DNA of 64,000 nucleotides from Azolla caroliniana (lineage: Eukaryota; Polypodiophyta): assembly GCA_043228905.1 (NCBI GenBank), contig JBHGNT010000009.1, positions 6,262,001 through 6,326,000 on the forward strand. Reading direction: 5' to 3'. Below, one piece after another: positions 25,901-36,912 of this stretch. The notes under the pieces are model-generated. The model was given only the letters and a program-made list of their open reading frames with translations, made no database searches and was not told the origin of the DNA. Made by a program: the position numbers and the translations under genes. Numbering within the stretch: position 1 is the first letter of the stretch; the number at the start of each line of letters is the position of its first letter.

Positions 25901-28900
25901 CAACATGACATAATGCAAATAGGGGTCATATCTATATACCTGCCTCCTTAAACGATTAGACCTACGTACCCAATGATCAGTATTTTCTGGGATTGGTTCT
26001 AAATCTGGAGGAAAATCAGTTTCAGCACATTCTGGCTGTTGTAAACCATGTCTAGCATGTTGTGCAAAACCTATATTTTGTTGTTCAGTACCTTCATCTC
26101 ATTGTCCAACACCTTCATGAGCATCTCTTTGCTGTCCAACTTCTCCTGGCTCAAGGATAACCGGTCGATCATCATATTCAACCTTTGGTATAGCATCATG
26201 AGGTTTATTTTCAGATTTTGTAGATGGTTGTAATTGCTGAAAGTTTCCAATAGAGGAACAAGCATTTTTCAGCAATTTTTCTTCATTAAAAACAACTTCC
26301 CGGCTGCATACAATTTTTCTAGACTGAGTTAACCAAATCCTATAGCCCATTTCACCTTCATCACCATAGCCCATAAAAATGCCCATGGTGGACTTAGCAT
26401 CAAGCTTGTTTCTCAGCTCACTTCTAATGTGTACAAATGCATCACAACCAAAAATTCGTAAATGGTCATATGAGGCTGGTTTGCCAGACCAAACCTCCTC
26501 GGGGATTCCATTCTTTAAGGACTTGTTGGGAGAACAATTACATATATGAACCGTGGTTTTTAATGCTTCTCCCCAAAATTCATGAGGGAGATTAGCTGTG
26601 GACAGCATGCATCGTATTCACTCACACAAAATGTCCTATTATACCTTTCTCCACCCCATTTGACGAAGGGTTATATGGAGCTGTAAGCTCTCTTTTAATA
26701 CCATGTAAGTCACAAAAAGACTTAAATTCTGCAGATGTAAACTCACCCCCATTATCTGTTCTAAGACATTTCAGTTTTGTCCCTTTTTGGGTAGTCACAA
26801 ATGCATGAAAAGATTTAAATGCATCAAAAGCATCACCTTTTTTTTTCATCAAGTACACCCAAATCTTCCTAGAATAATCATCAATAAAGGAAATAAAATA
26901 TACAGCACAGCCCAAAGATTTTACAAGCATGCTACATACATACATCAGAATGCACCAAATCTAGCACATTTGGTTTACGAGAGACACCAGAATAATAAGA
27001 ATTTCTCACTTGTTTGCCAAATAGACAATCATTACAAAAAACCAGCTTTGATCCTTTAACTTTAAGTCTTTGGCACATATGTCCTAACCTCTTATGCCAA
27101 AGCTCTAAACGAGAGTCAAATTCAGCAATAGCAAGAAACCTTCCAAGTAAAGCTTTACATTGCATACAGTAGAGAGTGCCCTTTTTGCAACCTTTCACAA
27201 TAACCATAGATCCTTTCTTAAGTTTCCACAATCCACCACCAAATAATGTGGTGTAACCATGCAAATCCATCTGTCCTACAGAGAGCAAACTTTTCTTAAT
27301 GCCAAGTACATACCTGACATCTTTGAGCACAAGCTCTTGACCATTATTCAAAGACAAGTGTATGGTGCCAATACCATCAATATTGTAAGCATTATTGTTA
27401 CCAAGATAAACTTTTCCATAACTACCTGCATCAAATGTGGTAAAGCACTCCAAACATGGAGTAACATGAAAAGAAGCCCCAGAGTCTACTATCCATGTCT
27501 GTGTCAATCCATCATCAATTGACAATAAAGCATCAATAACATCTGTTTTGGTGATTTACATGTCTTGAACATGAGCTATAAAGGCATCACCTGTAATACA
27601 AAGTACATCACCATCTTCACCAAATAGCTCTTCAATGATAACATTTGAAGCCGTATTAGCTTTCTCTATTGTATTAAACTTATCATCTTTGTTTTTCTTC
27701 TCTCCTACATTCTTCTTCTTTTCTAGTTCCATCTTCAAATATCTACAACACTGATAGCATGTGATATCTTGTTGTTTTCCTTTCCCTCTACTCTTACTTC
27801 TATTTCTTTCTCCTACATTTGGGTTCTTGTTATCATATCTCCCCCTAATATTGTATGTTGAACCACTACCTTCTCCGTTAGATTTTCTTCTAATCTCTTC
27901 ATTGAGAATAGAGCCCCGCACACCATCGAAGATCAAGTTGGTGCTATTAGACAGTGAAACAACTAATGTTTCACTATCTAATCGGGTAAAGTCATAAGTA
28001 AGAAGATAGCTTCGAGTTTGTCATCGAAAGCTGGTAATCCTAAATCTTGTAGTTGGGAGAGAGTACCTATGAATAACGATAGATGTTCTATTGCACCTTC
28101 CGACCCATCAAGCCTCATACTGACATGTTTTCTGATCAAATGCACATGATTCACAGGAGTAGTATTCTCGTAAGTTGTCTTAAGTTTCTCCCATACTTGA
28201 CGGGCAGTAATCAAGCCCTTTATATCTACAAGAATCTCATCAGAAACAACCATTTTAATATATGTAATGGCTTTCTTATTCAGAGTGTTCCATGCTCTCT
28301 AGTTTCTTTTCCACGAGAGCATCTTCACAATCTCTCATAAGGAGGATGCCCAGCATATGCTCTTTCCACAATTCGAAACCTTTTCCATCAAATCTCTTGA
28401 TTTCAAAGATATTTTTCACTTCACTTGAAGTGGAGGCCATTGCTCCCAAGATTTATGACAGATTTCTTCAGAAATTGAACAGAATACAGATAGGAAAGGG
28501 TCTGAAAGAATTGAATGAAAAATTAAGAGTTTTCTGCTGATTCTGAATCTAAAAAAAAAATAGCTAAAGGTAAAGAGAGATGTTTGAGGGAGCAGCTATT
28601 GAGGGATGATGTTCAGCAAACAGGACTGTAGTAGAGATGAGAGTAGAGACACACAGATCTTTGGTGTACCCAACCGCCTTAATTGGTACATGAGAAAAAG
28701 GTTATTATATTAGTTAACCCTAAAAAAGGTGTGTTCACATTACAAAAGGAGGTGTCCTGTCCAAGTGAGCAATGTGTTCACATGTACGAATAATTACCTA
28801 ATTTGTTAACTACGGGCCTTTACACCTAACATATCGACAAACCTTTGTCCGTACAAAATAGCTTTAAGGGATTTAGATGTCTTTGAAGTCCCTTTGGAGA

Positions 28901-31900
28901 GTCAGAAATCAGCAGCATATAATCAGAATATAGTAATATTTGTATAACCAAGAGTCAGCTGAAGAACCCGACAGCTGGTCGGCTGAGGGACGGGTCGATG
29001 GGCCATTAGGGCCTATATTCCTATTCTTAGTAATAGGAATATTTTAGGAGTCAATGTCAGTGGCTCATTTATGGGCATTGAAGTACCTGTCAGTACTTCT
29101 GTCAATCCTTTTGAGGACTTGTATAAAGAGTGCTCACTAAGCACATTTTGATGTACAGAGTGTTATTATTTTAGAAATATACTTTTGTTTTCTGCTCTCT
29201 CTCTCTCTCTACATTCTTTGTGTATTCCTAACTATCTTGTAGAGTTCGATTGAGCCAATTGTGTTTGGTTGTAAGCTTCCGCACGTTATTCTTTACAGTA
29301 GAGCTATACCTGCCAGCCATGCTCCCGCACCCTTGAATCTCTCTATGTAATGTGATACCTCGTCTATATAGAGACTGAAGAGAGTGGGTGATAGGGGGCA
29401 TCCTTCACTCCGATTGTGCTAACCACAGCCTCTGACAAACCCTTGAAAGACCACACTTTTTTTGAGACGGATTCATAGAGTGCATAGATTCCCCACTGCA
29501 TGTCTATTGGAACACTAAGGTCTTCTAGCCGTTGCATAAGCTGAGCACATGGCACGGTGTCAAAGGCTGTTTTGAAATCCACAAAGCAGCAATAAATCCT
29601 CTTATTATGGGCTCTACCCTCCTCGATAAGGGATCGGAGGGTCAATATGTGATCCAAAGTTGTGAACTCCTTCCGAAAACCTACCTATCCAGCTGAACGG
29701 CAGCTATTCCGCTCTGCCCATATACTCAATTCGGATTTTAGAATCCAGCTATATAGTTTACCCAAGTAATGGCCAATCATGATTATCCTATAGTTGCTTG
29801 GCATCATGGGGTCTCCACTTTGAGGATTGGCACAATGGTAGGCTGAGTCTATCTAGTAGGGAAACCTTCACACATGGCTCTATTAAAGATGTGTGCTAGC
29901 AATGGGAGGATGATGTCAAGGGCATAGATAAAGTGCTCACCAACCTATCCATCACAATCCTGGGCCTTCCCAATTTGTAACCGATCAATGGCATTTCTTA
30001 CATTTTGTGGAGTAAAAAAGGTGGATTCATGTGGGCATGCACGATGTGGGTGGGGAAGAGGAGGTTGCCTAGGGATATCATATAGGACCTTTGCATACCA
30101 TATAAGGGAAGTTTTAACAAAGAGAACTATATTGGAATTGTGAAGTTCCACAGTATCTATAAAGTGGTTTGACAATTTATTGTACTGCTTAAAATATATG
30201 CTGCTTGAACAGAGGCATGGACGAATATGGATCATGTCATATCAATTCGCAAGATCATAGAACAAGACTTCAATCGAACATGGTGAATAGAAACATGAAT
30301 TATTATGGAATCCACTATTTCACTGCACAATCATACACCAACCTTCCTAACTCCATAGTCCTGATCAGATATCCTTATCTTAACTTTTGCGCTCTCTTTT
30401 AATAAGTTACATCAGTACTCAGGAATCTAGATCTACAAGTTCATGCATAGCACCTTGATTTTCAAGAAATATCATAATCTATATATTCTGCAACTTAATG
30501 TTGAGATTTACCAGTTGTTGTGTTAAAACTGGATTTTCGTGTCCATATAAAATGCATATATCCAGTAGCTTTGGCAATTTGAAAAATCTCTTTCTATACA
30601 TGGTATCTGCTGATAGGACCAGAGAAGTAAACACATTAGCAATCATTGAGAATATTCTATAAAATCATCTGTATTAAAACAACACCGTGATCCACTCTAT
30701 CTTTTTATATTAGAACACAAAGATTTTTCATTTCATCCAAACGAATGAAAATATAAAATAAGGATCCAAATTTCAAATTAGATGGACGAAGCTCGCCTGG
30801 ATATATTTTGGTTGAGAGGCTATCAATAGTTCCACGTTCAAAAATCAACGACCTAAACAGTATGTATTCATTTTATAAATTAACTAAAAAGCCAACCAGC
30901 AACTCACAAGTTGCCAAATCATTCAATTAGACTTTGTTCATGAGAAATTATCCAAAGGAAAATCAATGATTTACATGCGATAGAAGACCATGAAGACACG
31001 CCGATACAACTCCTCATCCCCAACAATTAATCTGGTCAATGGCTTTCCATTTTCATTGCCGAAGTTAGCAAATTGTCTTTCTTTTTTTAAATAGGTGCTT
31101 AAAGATGCTTCCAGAGACTCATCAAGGATCACTACATAAAAATCAAAAGAATTCAAGAGATTACTAAAAAGTATGAAAGAACTTATTAACAATAAATAAG
31201 CTTTGAAAACAATACTCCTAATATATTTAAGCAATCAGGAACATAAAATATGATAGAAGTTACAGCATCATCATCAAAAATCAAAAACCTTGAAATCAAT
31301 ATTAAGCATTCCACATAATAACCCTTTTTTTGTACAATCTCGTGTAGGAATGAAAATATATTGGATATAAAACATAAGCGATCAAGCATTGTAATTTGTA
31401 TTGCATTATACCTGTATCAACTTTAGAATAGCCTCTTTGCTGCTGCTCTTTTACCAGAGTAGTTCTTCATAGTTTTAGATGGTTTGAGTTTCAGCGCATA
31501 AAACTTTTGTTTGTATGGATGAGATATAATATGAATTCACGCGACAGTATTTCATAGGCCACTTGTGCCTTCTTCGAGAGGTCAATACACTCTCGCAATT
31601 CAATATCCTTGCCATTGACACCTGCATAGCAAGAGTGTGTTCACCCATAGAAGAAAGGTTGCCTCGCACATGTTGAGAAAGAAATTGTTTATGAGTAAGA
31701 ACCACAAAGAGGTAGTGTGACTTCTTAGAGAAGACTCCTCTCTACACCGTTAACTATCTGGATTCTTTTGTACCCTATTTTAGTTATATTTATTTTGGTT
31801 TACTGCTCTCATAGACAAGAAAACGTTGTAAGATGCAAAATTTTGTTCAGTCTTATACACCATTTTGGCATTTTTCAAAAACTTTAATATAGTGTGCTTT

Positions 31901-34900
31901 ATTTCCCTTGATAATGAGCAGGAGTATGGAGTCACTTCAAACACTAGACCTCCAGTTTCTTCACAGAAGATAAGGACAGCTATTGACAGACTTGATAAAG
32001 AAAAATATAGAACGAAAGATATATTAACGTCTTTTAAGAGGCCAAAATGGCCTATAAGACCAAATAAGAGATTACATCTTAAGTGTTGTCTCATCTTGAG
32101 AACAAATCAAAATAAAATAAATATTATACAGTAAATATAAAAATAAATAACATGAAAGGAAAATTAATGAGGGAATCTGGTTTTTGGCACACGTGAGATC
32201 CTCAAATTAGGTATATTGTAGCTTTTGTCTTCAAAAGATCTCTAGCATAGGTCGATCCAGAATGGAAATGTCTCCGAAGCGAGGGAAGCACCTACGATGG
32301 CGGGAGATAATGGCTTTTATATGTTGATGACAAGGGTGTCGAGGTCGTGGTCCATGGGGCCAAGGCCTATGTGCACGGCAAACTGCCATTGCCCAATCAA
32401 TTGTAACCCCTTTGTTATGTCCTGGTCTGAAGCCCATTTGTGTATCCCGGGGTTGACTTCTAGCATTAGGAGTGATAGAGAGAAAAAAGATAGATTGAAG
32501 CCTTTTAAGAGGCCAAAATGGCCTATAAGGCTATGCAAGAGATTACATCTTAAGTGTTGTCTCATCTTTGAGAACAACAAATCAAAATAGAGTAAATATT
32601 ACTCAGTAAATATAAAAGTTAATAAGATAAAAAAGGAGGGGAAAGAATCTAGTTTTCGACACATTTGAGATTCTCAAGTTAGATGATTTATAACTTTTGT
32701 CTGCGAAAGATCTCTACCATAGATCGATTTAGAATGGAGAGGTCTCCAAAGCGAGGGAAGCACCTGTGATGGCAGGAGATAATGGCCTTTATTTGTCAAT
32801 GACACGGGTGCTGAGGTCATGGTCCGTGGGGACAGGGCCTACATGCACGACAAATTGCTATTACCCAATCTATAACCCATTTGTTATGTCCTGTTCAGGA
32901 GCCCATTTGTGTATCCCTTTATTGACTTGTAGCACTAGTAAAAGTGATAGGGCTAGAGATAGTTATGATTCTTCGTTGTGGATAAGCTTTTGTGGCTGAA
33001 TTATTATCCTTCAACAACTTGTCCCTATGTCTCTTGAGTTCTAGCAAGAAAAGTCCTAAGCATCGTTGAACCTCATATTCCATTACCTTACGTAGTGGGC
33101 CAAAGCCTTGTTTGAATAGGCAATGGTATCTCCCTCTTATTTCATAAAAGACACTACAGTGACAAACATAGTGTTCTTTGAATTCCATTCCTTGATGACA
33201 CAATTTTTTAATTCTTTTTTCTAGAGGTATTCGTGTATATCTACCTACCTCAATCTCCAAGTAATGTGATGAAGTTCGCAGTTGCCCTATCACACTATGC
33301 AACGCATAGGATAGATGTATGTCCATATAAGGCAGCTGATGATGAATCCATCCTCTGATCTGTGTAAAAAGTATGTATTTTAGTGGACCATCTTCATACC
33401 AAGTGATATTTGGGGCTGATCCATGTTATCTTGTTTTTTTTCCAAGTTAATGATATCAATTCGGATCACTCTATTCTTTTCCACTTTGGTCATGTTTAGA
33501 TGGGGCAGTCCAAGCTATAATGAACCATTGTTGCATTTCCACATACCTATAATGAATATTTCCATTTTCAGCCAGTTTTCTTTATGACATCAGCACCAAC
33601 CTTTAGTACCTTCATTTAGGGAACTCCCAAAGACATTCGATACAGGTCACTGATCAAAACAATGCCTCGATGATTACAGGGACTGCTCCCATCTCTACCC
33701 AGATCATATCATGGGACACTGATGCTTTGCTCCTTATCACACAAGCAATCATTAACACTAAAGGTCTCTCTAAATCTTTCCAATGATTTACCTTGTTAAG
33801 ACTCGGTTCCCACATTATGAGAAGAGTTGTTGTGACTAGTGTATCAATTAACCACGGCTTAGTTAGTGGCTCTTGGAACGGCAAATGTGCACATTGTCTC
33901 TCGAGGGCACCAAGGGTTGCACATCCACGAGAATGTCAGGCACAAGCAACCTCCCATAAGGAGAACCTAGGCCTTGTAAATGTTACTCCTAGGTATGTGT
34001 AGGTGCATGTGTATTCCACCTTTTCCTCTCACAAGAAGAATTATGGTTCTGATCTTGTTACCCATGCTTGAGTGGTGTTAAACACCTTCACTTTAGTTTT
34101 ATCCATGCTTATCGACAAACCTTTGTCCATACAAAATAGTTTTAAGGAATTTAGATGTCTTTGTAGTCCCTTTGGAGAGTCAGAAATCAGCAGAATATCA
34201 TCAGCATATGGTAATATTTGTATAGCTATACCTGCCAAGCATGCTCCCGAACCACCGAATCTCTTTATGTAATGTGATACCTCGTCTATATAGAGACCAA
34301 AGAGAGTGGGTGATAGGGGGCATCCTTGCTTCACTCCGATTGTGCTAGCCACCACCTCTGACAAACCCTTGAAAGACCACACTTTTCCTGAGATGGATTC
34401 ATAGAGTGCATAGATTCGCCATTGCATATCTATAGGAATACCAAAGGCTTCTAGCTGTTGCATAAGCCGAGCGCGAGGCACAATGATAAAGGCTTTTCGG
34501 AAATCCACAAAGTAGCAATAAATCCTCTTATTATGGGCTCTACCCTCCTCAATAAGGGCTTGGTAGGTCAACATGTGATCCACAGTTGTGAACCCCTTCC
34601 GAAAACCTACCTGTCCAACTGAATGGAAGCTATTCCGCTCTGCCCATATACTCAATTCGGATTCTAGAATCGAGCCATATAGTTTACCCAAGTAATGGCC
34701 AATCATGATTGTCCTATAGCTGATTGGCATCATGGGGTCTCCATTCTTGAGGATTGGCACAATGGTATGCTGAGTCTATCTAGTAGGGAAACCTTCACAC
34801 ATGGCTCTATTAAAGATGTGTGCTAGCAATGGGAGGCCAATGTCACGGTCATAGATGAAGTGCTCACCAACCAATCCATCATGATCCTGGGCCCTCCCAA

Positions 34901-36872
34901 ATTGTAACCGATCAATAGCACTTCTTACATTTTGTGGAGTAAAAAAGGTGGATTCATGTGGGCGTGAGCCATGTGGGTGGGAAGAGGATGTTGCCACACC
35001 TGAGGTGAGGTCACTTGTGTGGTAGGTTGCCTCTCATTAAACATTTTCCATGCTCTTTTACTTTCTAGTCCTAGAAACATGCGATACAAATGATCTTCAA
35101 ATTTAGCTAAATACAATCCCTTCTCTTTCCTTACGAGACATTGGAAGGTTGCTCTCACTTGTTTGTGTGTATAAATGCCCCCAAGTTACTTCACGCTGCA
35201 AGCATCTCCTTGTATCACGACATTCCTCATCATACCAACTATTTTGTATTACTCTACCAAGTTTGGGGGGATTGGCTGTTGTGTGAGGAAAGGCCTTGCC
35301 GTAGAGGTTTATACATTCTAGAGATCATATTGTAAAGATCCTAGCCCATATCACCATTGTCTCAATACTCAAGTAGAGAGATATGTATCTACCAACTAAC
35401 TTCTGCACTATCGTGATTGATCATTTCCTCTGTCTCAATACTCAACTAGAGAGATATGTATCTACCAACTAACTTCTGCGCTTTCATGATTGATCATTTC
35501 CTCTGCCAAAACTATATGGATCTATTTTTTGAGCATGAGTTGGGAATGTGGACACCATGTTGAGGGCAAGTTAGTTTCATGAGAAGATTCTCTACACTGA
35601 GCCACACTTTCACACTTTGAGCTAAAATTTAAAAGGGTAAAGCATTGTGGGTTTCTTAAAGTTTTTGATACAGCCCAAGATCATGCATGATGTATAGCCT
35701 AAAGGAATTAGGAGTTCCACATAATTGAAAAGGGTAAAGCTTTGTAGGTTTCTTAAATTTTTTGATACAGCCCATGAGTGTGCCTGATGTATAGCCTAAA
35801 GGAATTAGGAGTTCCACATGAATTGATATGGGGGTGATGCCTCTTTATGATATAATTGTAGGGAGCGTCCAAACTTTAGAACGCTTATCACAACAAATTC
35901 AGAAGGAGTAAAGCATTGATATTGACGCTGTCCAGCTCTATTTGGAACTTTTGAGATGATGATATATATTAACATACATGGGGGGAGGGAGCAACACACC
36001 CATGGGACCAGCAATCATTACAAAGCACTATCCGAAGCCATGTAAATTTGGGGACAGAGAATTGACAATCGTTAAGAATCACTCTCCGCGCCCATGTAGG
36101 TGGGGATTTTTAAATAGCAGAACAAAAGAGAAGACTAAACTGAAATAAAAACTAAGATTGTTTCCTAATTTTACAGTTCCAGGTTTCCAAGAGTTTGGTT
36201 TCAAGTCAAGTAGACAAGATGGAGCATTCATAGTGTTGTTGGAGATGGTTCCATCCTTGTTAGAAGTTCTTAAAAGCTAGCACAATCTTGTAGGAATTCC
36301 TGAAAATCATAAATTGGAGAGGAGACAGAGGTTTCGAGTTAGCAGGCACTTGGATACCCCTGTTTGCCTGTTTGCCATGCATGTAGGCCACATTCATTTC
36401 GACCATGCAACCGTCATCCTTGTTATCAAGAGATCGAGACCATTACCGCCCTCATTTGAAAATCCCACCTATATGGTTGAGGAGAGTGCTTTATAATGAT
36501 AGTTGATTCCCTGCTGAGGAGTCAAGCATACACCATTCCTAGTGCTTTTGGAGATGGTCCCATCCTTGTTAGAAGTTCTAGAAATCTAGTACAATCTAGT
36601 AGGAATTCCTGAAAATCATGAATTAGAGAGAAGGAGATGGAAGCTCCCAGTTGGGAAGCACTTGGATACCCTTGTTTGTCATATGCATGTAGGCCACGTT
36701 CCTTTGGACTATGCACCTGTCATCCTTCTTATCAAGAGATCGAGACCATTGTCGCCCAACACCGACCTCTCCACCTTGGACCGACAAATGTTTTCTCCAG
36801 GATGAGATAACATTCTCAGATGTAATCTCCCATTCTATCTCAAAGCTCATTTTGGCCTCTTAATAGACGTTA

Positions 36873-36912
<40 letters not shown>

